A DNA stretch of 64,000 bases from Natronosalvus caseinilyticus. GTDB taxonomy: Archaea; Halobacteriota; Halobacteria; Halobacteriales; Natrialbaceae. A model generated the notes under the pieces. That model saw only the letters and a program-made list of their open reading frames with translations. It was not told the origin of the DNA and made no database searches. Location of the stretch: NCBI RefSeq assembly GCF_017357105.1, contig NZ_CP071596.1, forward strand, positions 744,001 through 808,000, in the 5' to 3' direction. A program made the position numbers and the translations under genes. How positions within the stretch are numbered: position 1 is the stretch's first letter; every line of letters begins with the position of its first letter. This document shows positions 25,554 through 34,342 of this stretch, in pieces.

Positions 25554-26144
25554 ATGCAACCCGTCGAGATCAACGCCCTCGAGCCCGTCGAATTCGCCGA
25601 CGGTGGCCGGCGGCGGGAACTCTCGAGGGCACTTGAAACGTCGGACCTCGCGATCAACGAGTACCGGATCCCGCCAGGCGGGGAGTTTCCGGGTGGCTTG
25701 CACGCACACCTCGATCAGGAGGAGGTGTTCGTGGTCCTGTCGGGCGTTGCGACGTTCGAGACGCTGTCGGGTATCGTGACCGTCGCGGAACACGAGGCGG
25801 TGCGATTCGGTTGCGGAACCTTTCAGTCCGGCAAAAACGGTGGTGACGCGGAACTGGTGGTGCTGGCACTCGGCGCACCACGGGAATCCGAGGACGTCCG
25901 GGTACCTGCCTCTTGTCCGGATTGTGGGAACGAACCCCTGCGACTGCGAACCGACGAGGGGACGGTCACGTTCGAGTGTCCGAACTGCGACAGGACGTTC
26001 GACCCTGGCCGCTGCCCCGTCTGTGGGGGCGAGGACCTCGCGTTCGCTCGAGGAACAGGCGTCGACGGCAGCATCGAGTCGGCGGTCGTTCGCTGTCGCG
26101 ACTGCGAGGAGACGTTCGAAGAGCCACCCCTTTCCGAGCAATGA
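25554..26144 (+). CDS. Cupin protein with C-terminal zinc-ribbon pairs
   Basis: A 196-residue two-part protein. An N-terminal cupin (about 30-110) has [22 protein letters not shown], supplying His and Glu metal ligands. The C-terminal 75 residues hold four CxxC pairs (CPDC, CPNC, CPVC, CRDC), enough for two zinc ribbons. The fusion suggests a metal-binding enzyme or a regulator that interacts with nucleic acid or protein. No substrate can be inferred. tRNA-Gln follows 65 bp downstream on the same strand. Confidence 0.82.
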   Translation: MQPVEINALEPVEFADGGRRRELSRALETSDLAINEYRIPPGGEFPGGLHAHLDQEEVFVVLSGVATFETLSGIVTVAEHEAVRFGCGTFQSGKNGGDAELVVLALGAPRESEDVRVPASCPDCGNEPLRLRTDEGTVTFECPNCDRTFDPGRCPVCGGEDLAFARGTGVDGSIESAVVRCRDCEETFEEPPLSEQ

Positions 26145-26209
26145 TCGTCCCGCCCGGCCCGAGACGACAGCCATAAGTAGTGGCCGCGCGAATCTGGTTC
26201 TGCGCTCGC

Positions 26210-26282
26210 AGACCCATGGGGTAGCGGCCAATCCTGAAGCCTTCTGGGGGCTTCGACCCAGGTTCGAATCCTGGTGGGTCTA
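26210..26282 (+). tRNA. tRNA-Gln (CTG)
   Basis: A 73-nt cloverleaf. Acceptor AGACCCA pairs with TGGGTCT, followed by discriminator A. The D arm is GGGT/ATCC with AGCGGCCA loop, the anticodon stem is AAGCC/GGCTT with loop TTCTGGG (anticodon CTG), and the T arm is CCAGG-TTCGAAT-CCTGG. CCA is not encoded. The D arm and loop match other haloarchaeal glutamine tRNAs. An A/T-rich CATAAGTA near 26172-26179 is a possible TATA element. Confidence 0.85.
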
Positions 26283-26327
26283 CTTCTCACACTTCGACTC
26301 GAGTTCGATCGTAGCCCTTGCTAGCGG

Positions 26328-26350
26328 TTTCCACTCGAAATGAAGGGGTT
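26328..26350 (+). repeat. ORB-like motif downstream of tRNA-Gln
   Basis: A 23-bp element with core CCACTCGAAATGAAGGGGTT. It differs from the 11 kb elements mainly at the first bases and one core base (AT for AC/G). It lies in the short gap between tRNA-Gln and the rhodanese lipoprotein gene. Role unknown. Confidence 0.45.
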
Positions 26351-26425
26351 CTCTCATCGAAATTACTGCCGAGAAGCGGGGTGTACACCAGAAGGTTTAG
26401 ACGGTGGCACGACCTGAAAACCCGT

Positions 26426-27145
26426 ATGCGACGACGTACGGTTCTCGAGGCGGTCGGGATCGCTTCGATATCGGGTCTATCGGGCTGTCTCGGATCGATC
26501 CTCGAGGACGAGGACTCGCCCGGTGGAGACGCGACGACCGACGAGGGCTACGAGACAGAATCGCAGGGCGGCCAGACCGTCCCGCTGGTCCCGCTCGAGG
26601 ACGCCTACGAGTGGTACGAGGCCGACGAGGCGGAGTTCCTCGACACGCGCGGGGCGGGACAGTACGGCGCCTCGCACATCGAAGGGGCACACCTGAGCAC
26701 GGCGCCTGACGGCGTCGAGGACGACCCCACGACGGAGTGGAGCGAGGACACCCGGATCGTCACCTACTGCGGGTGCCCGCACTCGCTGGCCGTCCTCCGG
26801 GCGAGCGAACTGCTCGCGAACGGCTTCGAGAACGTCTACGCGCTCGACGAGGGGTACAACGGGTGGACCGACGCGGGCTATCCGATCGAAGGCGAGAGCG
26901 CCGAGTCCATCCCGACCTACGAGATCGTCGGCCGATCCTCGCCGGACCACGAGGGGGAGTACGTCTGGCTCTCGACACTCGACGAGTCCCAGCAGGAAAT
27001 TTCGCAGGTCGAGGCCGACGGCTCCTACGAACTCCTCGTCCGCTTCGCTGACGTCGACGAGGACACCGTTCTGTCGCTCGAAGCACCGGACTACGCCCTC
27101 GAGGCGACCCTCGGCGAGTTGACGAGCGGCGTCGTGGACGCCTGA
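26426..27145 (+). CDS. Rhodanese-domain lipoprotein
   Basis: A 239-residue lipoprotein with a twin-arginine start (MRRRTVLEAVG) and lipobox GLSGC. The rhodanese fold (about 50-155) has FLDTRGAGQYGASHIEGAHLS and the active-site loop YCGCPHS, with a cysteine able to carry persulfide sulfur. An additional beta-rich C-terminal domain (about 165-239) is not part of the basic rhodanese module. Probably an extracellular sulfurtransferase or redox/phosphatase-like protein anchored to the membrane. Start chosen at the lipoprotein signal; upstream in-frame sequence covers an ORB-like motif and is not coding. Confidence 0.87.
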   Translation: MRRRTVLEAVGIASISGLSGCLGSILEDEDSPGGDATTDEGYETESQGGQTVPLVPLEDAYEWYEADEAEFLDTRGAGQYGASHIEGAHLSTAPDGVEDDPTTEWSEDTRIVTYCGCPHSLAVLRASELLANGFENVYALDEGYNGWTDAGYPIEGESAESIPTYEIVGRSSPDHEGEYVWLSTLDESQQEISQVEADGSYELLVRFADVDEDTVLSLEAPDYALEATLGELTSGVVDA

Positions 27146-27188
27146 CGGACGTTCAACGTTTTTCACCTCGGATTCTGTACCGGTTCGC

Positions 27189-28190
27189 ATGCCCTCCGAT
27201 CGACTCGTACTCTCCACCCGGATGGCGGTCTCCGTCGTTGCGCTCGCCGCGGTGACCGTCGCGTTCCTGGCCGGCGTCTGGCTGATCTTCTACGGGGCGC
27301 TTCTCGCCGCCGGGTTCGGTGGTGCGGCGCCAATCGCCGGTCTCGTGACGGTCGCGACCCTCCTGTGCATCGGGTTCCTCGAGTACCACCAGCGGGAAAC
27401 GATCGAGCGTATGGCGGACGCCCACCCGGTCGACCGGGAGGCGGCGCCGGAGCTCTACCGCGTCGCGACGCGAGTCGCCGCCCAGCTCGACGTTCCTGCA
27501 CCGGCGATCGCCGTCTCGCCACGGTCGGCCCCCGAGGCGACTCTCGTCGGACTCTGTCCCCGATCCATGCACCTCGTCCTCTCGACGGGAACGCTCGACG
27601 CCCTCGAGGATCCCGCTGAACTCGAGGCGGTGATCGCCCACGAACTCGCCCACGTCGCGAACCGGGACGGGATGGTGATGACGGCGATCTCACTCCCCGT
27701 CGTCCTTGCCGACGGCGTCCGGTCGCGAATCACGGCGTTCGAGAACCCCGGCTGGTTCGTCGTCGTCATCGTCCCGCTGGGACTCGTGTCGACCGTCGTC
27801 TTGCTCGTCGGTCGGTTCCTGACGGCACACCTCTCGCGGGCACGAGAACGGGCCGCCGACCGCGCCGTGATCGACGTCACCGGGTCGCCTGCAGCCCTGG
27901 CCAGCGCCCTCGCACGCCTCGACCGATCGATCGCCGAGACGCCCGACCGCGACCTGCGAGCCGTTTCGGGGATATCCTCGCTGTCGATCCTGCCCCTCGA
28001 GCCAGCGGAACTCGAGAAGGTCATGCTCGGGCCAGAGGGCGACGTCGAACCGTCGTTCTGGTGGCTCCGCGCGCGACTGCACCGCCTCGAGCGGCGGTTC
28101 TTCGGGACGCACCCGCCGACGGCGAACCGCATCGAAGCCCTCTCCGCGTCCGCGTCGATTCGAGACGGCCCGCGCACCGAATTGTCCTGA
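27189..28190 (+). CDS. M48-family membrane metalloprotease (HtpX-like)
   Basis: A 333-residue zinc metallopeptidase. HELAHVANRDG at about 151-161 provides HExxH; the third zinc ligand is in the downstream RAADR-type segment (REREAAD-equivalent RARERAADRAVIDVTG, about 219-234). Hydrophobic pairs at about 13-40 and 45-62 and another near 190-212 anchor the protein with the protease domain in the cytoplasm, as in HtpX. The likely role is turnover of damaged membrane proteins. It lies close behind the rhodanese gene on the same strand (43 bp). Confidence 0.9.
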   Translation: MPSDRLVLSTRMAVSVVALAAVTVAFLAGVWLIFYGALLAAGFGGAAPIAGLVTVATLLCIGFLEYHQRETIERMADAHPVDREAAPELYRVATRVAAQLDVPAPAIAVSPRSAPEATLVGLCPRSMHLVLSTGTLDALEDPAELEAVIAHELAHVANRDGMVMTAISLPVVLADGVRSRITAFENPGWFVVVIVPLGLVSTVVLLVGRFLTAHLSRARERAADRAVIDVTGSPAALASALARLDRSIAETPDRDLRAVSGISSLSILPLEPAELEKVMLGPEGDVEPSFWWLRARLHRLERRFFGTHPPTANRIEALSASASIRDGPRTELS

Positions 28191-28283
28191 ACAGTCAGAT
28201 CGGCTGACCGAGGGTTTAGGGTGCTCGAGCCCCTATTACTGTCGAATAGCCCGACGACCGAATCCACCACTATCGACGCATCC

Positions 28284-28913
28284 ATGAACACAGTCGCGTC
28301 ACCGAAAGCATCGCTCCCCCTCCCGCCCCGCCGACACCTCGACGACCGGTCGGTCCGGGCGAGAACCGATCGTATGTCCGTACTCCCGCTCGGCGACGGC
28401 CTCTACGAGGTCGAGGCCGGCAGCGGCGCAACCTACCTGGTCGACCTCGAGGCCGGCCGGTGTACCTGCCCGGATCACGTCTTCCGGGACGCCCGGTGTA
28501 AGCACGTCCGCCGAATCGCCATCGAGATTACCGAGGGACGGACGCCGCCGCCGGGCCAGCTCGCCGTCCCCTGTTTCGACTGTGGCGACCCGACGTTCGT
28601 CGACGAGGACGGCCCGGAAGCCGACGGTCCGGCCTACTGCGACGAGCACGCCGTCTACCCCGGCGACCGCGTCCGCGACCGGGAAACCGGCGACCGCCTG
28701 ACGGTCGTCGACGTCTCGGACCTTCGGGCGGACGCCGTCCACATCAGCGCCGCCGACACCTCAGTCGCGGACTACGTCACCAACAGGCGCTACGACCCCG
28801 ACGTGCCGGTCGTCGGCGCGGTGTACCCCCACGCAACGGTCGCTCGAAACGGCCCCGTTCCCGAGTCGCTGCGCGTGTACGTCTTCCCGCGGACGCGCCT
28901 CGAGAAGGTCTGA
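28284..28913 (+). CDS. SWIM zinc-finger protein
   Basis: A 209-residue protein. The SWIM motif CTCPDHVFRDARCKH (CxCxnCxH, about residues 66-80) follows YEVEAGSGATYLVDLEAGR. A second metal site (CFDCGDP and YCDEH) comes later, before a beta-rich C-terminal part with PGDRVRDRETGDRLTVVDV. SWIM domains bind DNA or proteins and occur with archaeal recombination factors. The partner cannot be named from this window. The ATG at 28284 gives a plausible N-terminus; MSVLPLG at about residue 31 is an alternative. Confidence 0.78.
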   Translation: MNTVASPKASLPLPPRRHLDDRSVRARTDRMSVLPLGDGLYEVEAGSGATYLVDLEAGRCTCPDHVFRDARCKHVRRIAIEITEGRTPPPGQLAVPCFDCGDPTFVDEDGPEADGPAYCDEHAVYPGDRVRDRETGDRLTVVDVSDLRADAVHISAADTSVADYVTNRRYDPDVPVVGAVYPHATVARNGPVPESLRVYVFPRTRLEKV

Positions 28914-29024
28914 GCCTGAGCCTCCAGGTCCGAGCCTGGGCCTCCTCTGAACCCGTTCTCATCCCCGAGGGCGCCAGCGACTGCCGAAAACGAGGCGCAA
29001 CGCCCTACCCGTTGATTTCGCCCC

Positions 29025-29032
29025 GTTTTATC
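29025..29032 (+). promoter_or_regulatory. TATA box of the AidB-like gene
   Basis: GTTTTATC lies about 29 bp before the ATG at 29058, giving a leaderless transcript. Confidence 0.5.
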
Positions 29033-29057
29033 GTCGTCCGAATCCGAGTACTCGAGT

Positions 29058-30893
29058 ATGACGATCACGGACGACCGAATCGACTACGGCGCCCTCGAGG
29101 AGGGTCGCCACGTCAACTACTGGACCCTCGACCGGACGCTCCAGCGCGAGGTCGCCCGCATCTACACCGCGGACGAACTCGAGTGGGCCCGCCCGCGCCT
29201 CGAGTCCTTCGGCGACCTCGTCGGGCACACAGTCGCCGACAACGCGGACGTGATCGACGATCACGGGCCGGAACTCGAGCCCTACGACAAACACGGCGAG
29301 GTGCAGAACCGGGTTCGCTACCCGCCCGAACAGCTCGAGAACGAGCGCCTGGTCTACGAGTCGGGAATCGTCGCCGACGCGTTCGAGGCGCCACCCGGTC
29401 GCGACGACCCGATGCCCCTGGCGCACAATCTCGCGATGCAGTACCTGCTCTGTTACGCCGACGTCGGCTTCGACTGCCCGGTCGCGATGACCGCCGGCTC
29501 CGCACTGGTCCTCGAGAAGTTCGACGACGGGAGCCTCGAGTCCTACTACGACGGCCTGACGAGCCGCGCATACGACGACCTGATCGAGGGGGCGATGTTC
29601 CTCACCGAGAAGCAGGGCGGCAGCGACGTCGGCGCCACCGAAACCCGCGCCGAGTGGGACGAGGAGGGGGGTTGCTACCGCCTCACCGGCGAGAAGTGGT
29701 TCTGCTCGAATATCGACGCCCAGGGGACGCTCGCGCTCGCCCGAATCGAAGGCGCACCCGACGGCACGAGCGGGCTCTCGCTGTTTCTCGTTCCACACGA
29801 ACTCGAGGGGGAACTGAACGATCAGCTGTACCGCCGGCTGAAGGACAAGCTAGGGACCGTCGCGGTTCCAACGGGCGAAGTCGAGTTCCGGGGTACGAAG
29901 GCGTTTCTCGTCGGCGAACCGGAGAACGGGTTCCGGCAGATGGCCGAGATGCTCAACCTCGAGCGGCTCTCGAACGCTGCAGCGTCGTGCGGCCTCATTG
30001 GCCGGGCGCTCCTCGAGAGCAAAGTCAGGGCGGCCAACCGGGAGGCCTTCGGCAAACCGATCGACCAGCACCCGCTGATGCGTCGCGATCTGGTCGACAT
30101 GGCCGTCGATCACGAGGCGGCGACGGCGTTCACGATGGAGGCCGCGCGGCTGTTCTCGATCCGGGAGCGGGCCGAGCGGGCGGCGCGTGGGGACCTCGAA
30201 ATTCCGGACGACCGTCTCGAGGAACTCGAGACCGAAGGAGAACACGCCTACCGACTCATGCGACTCCTGATCCCCATCGCGAAGGCCCGGACGGGCCGAA
30301 TGGCCGTCGACACCGCCTCCTACGCGATGGAGATCCAGGGCGGCAACGGCTACGTGAACGACTTCGTCACGCACCGCCTGCTGCGCGACGCGCAGGTGCT
30401 CCCCATCTGGGAGGGAACCGAGAACGTCCTCTCGCTCGACGTGCTCCGTGCGCTCGAGCGTGAGGCCGCTCACGAACCGTTCCTCGAAGTCGTGGAGGCG
30501 CGTCTCGAGGCCGTCTCCCATCCGCTCCTCGCTGATTCCGCCGAGGCGGTCGAGAGGGAGTTTCAGGACCTCGGAACCGCTCTCGCTGACCTGGCGACGA
30601 AGGATAGCGAGTACGCCCAACTCCAGGCCAAGGAGCTGACTCACTACGTCTTCGACGTCTTCACCGCAGCGCTGTTGCTCGAGGAGGCCCAGCGTGCGCT
30701 CGAGGGTCGGCGTGATGGACGCGACGGCGGCGGTCCTGATGCCCGCCTCGCACTCGTCGCTCGGCGATTCGTCGACCGGCAGTTCGACAATCGGGCGGCC
30801 CGCGGGATCACGAGCGGCGACCGGTTCGTGCTCGAGCACTTCGACGCGATTGTCGGCTACGAGTCGATCGATCCGACGACACTCGAGGACTGA
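29058..30893 (+). CDS. Acyl-CoA dehydrogenase, AidB-like
   Basis: A 611-residue flavoenzyme of the AidB branch of acyl-CoA dehydrogenases. FLTEKQGGSDVGATETRA and GEKWFCSNIDAQG are the FAD-binding segments. NRKAFGKPID is represented by NREAFGKPIDQHPLMRRDLVDM, and EIQGGNGYVNDFVTHRLLRDAQVLPIWEGTENVLSLDVLRA shows the conserved AidB C-terminal motif when read in parts. Members either oxidise unusual acyl-CoAs or protect DNA from alkylation; which applies here cannot be told. About 60 extra C-terminal residues include an Arg/Gly/Asp-rich loop. Appears monocistronic. Confidence 0.9.
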   Translation: MTITDDRIDYGALEEGRHVNYWTLDRTLQREVARIYTADELEWARPRLESFGDLVGHTVADNADVIDDHGPELEPYDKHGEVQNRVRYPPEQLENERLVYESGIVADAFEAPPGRDDPMPLAHNLAMQYLLCYADVGFDCPVAMTAGSALVLEKFDDGSLESYYDGLTSRAYDDLIEGAMFLTEKQGGSDVGATETRAEWDEEGGCYRLTGEKWFCSNIDAQGTLALARIEGAPDGTSGLSLFLVPHELEGELNDQLYRRLKDKLGTVAVPTGEVEFRGTKAFLVGEPENGFRQMAEMLNLERLSNAAASCGLIGRALLESKVRAANREAFGKPIDQHPLMRRDLVDMAVDHEAATAFTMEAARLFSIRERAERAARGDLEIPDDRLEELETEGEHAYRLMRLLIPIAKARTGRMAVDTASYAMEIQGGNGYVNDFVTHRLLRDAQVLPIWEGTENVLSLDVLRALEREAAHEPFLEVVEARLEAVSHPLLADSAEAVEREFQDLGTALADLATKDSEYAQLQAKELTHYVFDVFTAALLLEEAQRALEGRRDGRDGGGPDARLALVARRFVDRQFDNRAARGITSGDRFVLEHFDAIVGYESIDPTTLED

Positions 30894-30921
30894 CCGTCGT
30901 CCCTTATCCCCCGACCTCCTC

Positions 30922-31182
30922 TCACTCGTCCTCCAGGCGGCTGTACCCCCACGAGTCGGTTTCGTCGCGCTCGCTCGAGTCCGCTATCGACCCGGCTCGA
31001 TCGTTTTCACTTTCCTCCGTGGGACTCCGATTTCCGCGTCCGCCGAGGCTCATCGCCTCGCGTTCGGCCGTCTCTCGATTGACGACCTCCGGGTTCGTGG
31101 TTTCGTCGCTGATCAGCACGTAGAGCACGAGCGGAACCAGTAGCGAGAGGAGGAGCACGAAGGCGATGAATCCGGCGGTCAT
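30922..31182 (-). CDS. Small single-helix membrane protein
   Basis: An 86-residue protein with one strong N-terminal helix (MTAGFIAFVLLLSLLVPLVLYVLI) and an acidic/arginine-containing cytosolic tail. The ATG at 31182 is about 27 bp from a minus-strand TATA-like TTTATTGT (about 31205-31212), supporting it over an in-frame start at 31224. Shares a divergent promoter with the zinc-ribbon gene. Function unknown. Confidence 0.68.
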   Translation of the reverse strand: MTAGFIAFVLLLSLLVPLVLYVLISDETTNPEVVNRETAEREAMSLGGRGNRSPTEESENDRAGSIADSSERDETDSWGYSRLEDE

Positions 31183-31204
31183 GGGTACGATTCGACGTCC
31201 AGCG

Positions 31205-31220
31205 ACAATAAAGTATTCAA
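31205..31220. promoter_or_regulatory. Back-to-back promoter for two small genes
   Basis: An AT-rich core (ACAATAAAGTATTCAA) carries TATA-like elements for both directions, each about 27 bp from a leaderless ATG (31182 minus, 31243 plus). Confidence 0.55.
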
Positions 31221-31242
31221 CCATCCGTCACGAACGGGGCGT

Positions 31243-31449
31243 ATGGTCTCCGATCGCGATAAGGGCTGTCCGAAGTGCGGCCACACCGAGACGGAAGTCG
31301 ACGACATCGCCACCTCCGGCACCGGCCTCTCGAAGATTTTCGACATCCAGAACCGGCGGTTCCGCGTGGTCTCGTGTACCAACTGCGGGTACTCCGAACT
31401 GTACCGCGGTAACTCGAGCAACGACATGATCGACCTCTTCCTGGGGTGA
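31243..31449 (+). CDS. Small zinc-ribbon protein
   Basis: A 68-residue protein with two zinc knuckles, CPKCGH (near residue 9) and CTNCGYSELYRG (near residue 45), separated by GTGLSKIFDIQNRRFRVV. This is the pattern of the predicted nucleic-acid-binding zinc-ribbon family (YpzJ-like, COG3478), widespread and uncharacterised. Complete at both ends and leaderless. Converges with hjc. Confidence 0.85.
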   Translation: MVSDRDKGCPKCGHTETEVDDIATSGTGLSKIFDIQNRRFRVVSCTNCGYSELYRGNSSNDMIDLFLG

Positions 31450-31552
31450 GCGCCTCGAGGTTACCGTTTCGACTCGAGACCTCCATCTCGACTCGACGGC
31501 ACTCGAGCATCGACGCCGACTGGCGGCTTACTTGAGTATCGCCGTCCCTGCC

Positions 31553-32074
31553 TTACTCGAGCATCGCGGCCGCCTCCTCGACGTCCATCACGCCCTGCTC
31601 GACCGCCTGGAGGACGCGCACGATTTCGGGATCCGGTCCCGGATCAGTGGCGTCTCCGACTTCATCGAGGGTGACCTTCGTCGAGCGGCCGACGAATTCG
31701 TCGAAGTCGGTGCCTTCGGCGACGGCGGTCTCCTTTTTCACGCGGTAGTTCCCGCCGTCGGTGACGTGGAGGTCGCCGGGGTGGAAGAAGTACCAGTCCT
31801 CGCGGTCGAACCGGACGCCGATACGGGGTTTCGCGCCGAAGTTCTGCGCGAAGTAGATGAGCGCCTCGACCTCCTCGCCGGTGAGGTAGATGGGATTGCC
31901 GGCGCTCGATTTGGCCTCGATCGCGTAGAAGGTCTCGCCGTCGCCGGCGAGCACGTCGGGCAGTTCGCGTTCGGTCGCAGAGCCGCTGGCGGGCGCTCGC
32001 ATGACGGCGAACCCGGCCTCGTCGAGCAGGTTGACGAGTTCGCGTTCCCGGCGGTCGCCCTTCGCCTGAGACAT
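31553..32074 (-). CDS. hjc: Archaeal Holliday junction resolvase Hjc
   Basis: Structure-specific endonuclease that cuts four-way DNA junctions in recombination. The 173-residue protein has the nuclease fold: [27 protein letters not shown] (catalytic Glu and Ser), ELPDVLAG (Asp) and YAIEAKSS (Glu-x-Lys). The C-terminal extension (about 125-173) with an acidic helix exceeds the core Hjc length of about 130. The ATG at 32074 is 24-31 bp from TTTATAAC (minus strand), so the transcript is leaderless and the upstream in-frame extension is not used. Confidence 0.92.
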   Translation of the reverse strand: MSQAKGDRRERELVNLLDEAGFAVMRAPASGSATERELPDVLAGDGETFYAIEAKSSAGNPIYLTGEEVEALIYFAQNFGAKPRIGVRFDREDWYFFHPGDLHVTDGGNYRVKKETAVAEGTDFDEFVGRSTKVTLDEVGDATDPGPDPEIVRVLQAVEQGVMDVEEAAAMLE

Positions 32075-32097
32075 GTCCCCCTCTCGCCACCGAATCG

Positions 32098-32105
32098 TTA
32101 TAAAC
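32098..32105 (-). promoter_or_regulatory. TATA box of hjc
   Basis: TTTATAAC on the minus strand, centred about 28 bp upstream of the hjc ATG. Confidence 0.6.
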
Positions 32106-32167
32106 CGGCCGACTGCAGCCGAGGCCACCAACCACCCGTCGAAGGCGCCGTCGGCTTACGCCAGCCA

Positions 32168-32180
32168 ACGGTTTAACCGT
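32168..32180 (+). promoter_or_regulatory. Palindromic TATA region of the reductase gene
   Basis: ACGGTTTAACCGT is a perfect dyad around a central T, centred 28 bp before the leaderless ATG at 32202. The TATA element TTTAA is embedded in it, so a factor binding the dyad would compete with TBP. Confidence 0.5.
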
Positions 32181-32201
32181 CGGGTCGTGGAACGCGTCGG
32201 T

Positions 32202-33290
32202 ATGTCGTCGCTCCTGCTGTACGGCTCGTACGGGTTCGTCGGGTCGCTCGTCGCCGAGGCGGCCGTCGATCGAGGCGTCGACGTGATCCTCGCCGGTCGA
32301 GACGGCGATCGGGTAGTCGACCAGGTCGACGAACTCGGGCGCCCTGGCCGACGGTTCGCTCTCGACGATCCGTCGACCGTGGCCGAGGCGCTCGACGACA
32401 TCGAGTGCGTGTTGAACTGCGCCGGACCGTTCTCGAACACCGCCGACCCGCTCGTCGAGGCCTGCATCCGCACCGGAACCGACTACGTCGACGTCACCGG
32501 CGAAATTCCCGTCATCGAGTCGATTCACGACCGCGACGGGGACGCCCGCGAGGCCGGCGTGACGCTGCTCCCGGCCGCGGGGTTCTCCGTGATCGCGATG
32601 GACTGCCTCGCCGCCCACCTCGCGGAGCGGTTCCCCGGCGCCTCGGCGCTCGCGCTGGGGGTCGATTCGATCCGGGTGCCGTCGGTCGGCACGCTCAGAA
32701 CGGTCGTCGAGGGCGTCGACACCGGCGGTGCGATTCGCCGGAACGGCCACCTCGAGCGCGTCCCGGCCGGGTGGCAGACGCGATGGCTCGACTTCGGGCA
32801 CGGCGAACGACCGGCCGTCACCGTGCCCATGGGCGACGTGTCGGCGGCGTACTACACGACCGGCGTGCCGAACGTCGAAGTGTACGCGATGGTGCCCCCG
32901 CCCGCCCGGCTCGGTCTCAAATCGCACCGGCTGCTCGCCCCGGTGCTCGCGAGAGATCCCGTCCAGCGGGCGTTGAAGGCGGCCGCCGACCTCGTCCGCG
33001 AGGGGCCGTCCGAGCGGGCGCGAGAGCGAGGGTCGGCACTCGTCTGGGGCGAGGCGCGCGAGGGCGACGTGCGCGTCGTCTCGCGGCTCGAGACGCCCGA
33101 CCCGTACGTGGTGACCGTCGACGGCGCCGTCGCGGCGGCCCGACGGGTGCTCGCCGGCGACGCCGACGAGGGATTCTGCACGCCGGCGGGCGCGTTCGGA
33201 CCCGAGTTCGTCTTCGACCTCGAGCGCGCGTCGGGGTCGTTCGACGACGACGAGAAACAGATCGAGTCGGGCGCGATGCCCGCCGAGTGA
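32202..33290 (+). CDS. Saccharopine dehydrogenase-like / trans-acting enoyl reductase family protein
   Basis: A 362-residue Rossmann oxidoreductase. LLYGSYGFVGSLVAEAAVDRG is the NAD(P)-binding start, followed by LAGRD, NCAGPFSNTADPLVEACIRTGTDYVDVTGE and LLPAAGFSVIAMDCLA. These match the saccharopine-dehydrogenase-like reductases that include mycobacterial trans-acting enoyl reductase. In haloarchaea, a lipid or isoprenoid-related reduction is plausible but not shown. Divergent from hjc. Confidence 0.87.
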   Translation: MSSLLLYGSYGFVGSLVAEAAVDRGVDVILAGRDGDRVVDQVDELGRPGRRFALDDPSTVAEALDDIECVLNCAGPFSNTADPLVEACIRTGTDYVDVTGEIPVIESIHDRDGDAREAGVTLLPAAGFSVIAMDCLAAHLAERFPGASALALGVDSIRVPSVGTLRTVVEGVDTGGAIRRNGHLERVPAGWQTRWLDFGHGERPAVTVPMGDVSAAYYTTGVPNVEVYAMVPPPARLGLKSHRLLAPVLARDPVQRALKAAADLVREGPSERARERGSALVWGEAREGDVRVVSRLETPDPYVVTVDGAVAAARRVLAGDADEGFCTPAGAFGPEFVFDLERASGSFDDDEKQIESGAMPAE

Positions 33291-33357
33291 TCCTCGAAAC
33301 CGTTACCTTTCGACGGCCGGCGTTCGACTTAGGTGCCCCGGCGGTGGACGTTCTCGC

Positions 33358-34275
33358 GTGCCGTCGAACACGCTCGACGATCGGGATCGAACGATCCTCG
33401 AGGCACTCGAGGATGGCCCCGCGGGAATCGAGGCGCTCTCGGCCCGCCTCGATACGGGGCCCGACGAGGTCGCGGACAGCCTCGAGCACCTCGCGGACAA
33501 CGCGCTCGTGAACCGCGGGGACGACGGGTACGGACTCACCGACAGCGGGCGACGCGTCCTCGAGGCGACCCCCGTCGGCGCGCGCGATTACCGGATTGAC
33601 ACCCCCGACGAGGTCGAACGGGCGCTCGAGTCGCGCGACCTGCGACCGGACGAGGCGTCGGCCGTCCGTGCGGCGTTCTCGTTCCTCCGGTACTGGGGAG
33701 AGGCCACGGCCGCGGAGGTAATCGACGCGACCTACAGCGAGGTCCCCGCGGGCTACGAGTCGGCCGAGCGGTGGTGGTCCGAGTGCGTTCGCGATCACCT
33801 CGGGGCCCTGCCGACCGTCGCGCGCTCGGGCGACGAGGACCTCGGCGAACGGTGGCGCTACGAGGAAACTCCCGTGATCGACCGTCCGGAAGACGCTGAC
33901 GGCCGGGACGTCCTGGATCCGGCCTCGGCCCGCCGGTCGATCGGAAGCGCCCGACACGCCATCGAGACCGTCGACCGTTCGCCGGCCGAGCGACGAGCCG
34001 CCCGTTCGGCGTTCGTGACGCTGGCCGAACGTGGGCGGACGAGCATCGACGACCTCCTCGAGTCGATCGACGAACCCCATCGACGCGTAGCGATCGAGAA
34101 TCGACGCGACGTGCTCGAGGCCCCGCTACTCGAGGTTCCCGGCGTCTCGCGCGACGAGGACGCCGACGGTGCGTTCGTCCTTCGGTACGACCCGGCGACC
34201 GGGGACGTCGGATCGGATCGGGACGTTGGATCGGACCACGACGACTCGCACTCGGACGGCGAGGGCTCACGCTGA
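33358..34275 (+). CDS. Winged-helix N-terminal domain protein of unknown function
   Basis: A 305-residue protein from a GTG start. The first 75 residues form a MarR/ArsR-like winged helix (DRTILEALEDGPAGIEALSARLDTGPDEVADSLEHLADNALVNR). The remaining 230 residues are mostly helical, charged and unfamiliar, with a second WEATAAEV-type helix-turn-helix-like segment (RYWGEATAAEVIDATYSEVPAGY, about 101-123), and possibly a third before the acidic end. Probably a DNA-binding regulator specific to haloarchaea. TATA-like CGACTTAGGT about 27 bp upstream supports a leaderless GTG start. Confidence 0.68.
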   Translation: MPSNTLDDRDRTILEALEDGPAGIEALSARLDTGPDEVADSLEHLADNALVNRGDDGYGLTDSGRRVLEATPVGARDYRIDTPDEVERALESRDLRPDEASAVRAAFSFLRYWGEATAAEVIDATYSEVPAGYESAERWWSECVRDHLGALPTVARSGDEDLGERWRYEETPVIDRPEDADGRDVLDPASARRSIGSARHAIETVDRSPAERRAARSAFVTLAERGRTSIDDLLESIDEPHRRVAIENRRDVLEAPLLEVPGVSRDEDADGAFVLRYDPATGDVGSDRDVGSDHDDSHSDGEGSR

Positions 34276-34342
34276 TCACCGCGGTCCGCAGGTTGCGTGA
34301 GCAGCGACCACCCGTTTCTCGTTCGAGCGCGTCGACCCGCAC

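Noticed and set aside
26283-26350. Integrated element attachment site at tRNA-Gln
   Set aside because: No duplicated tRNA 3' end and no integrase gene within the window.
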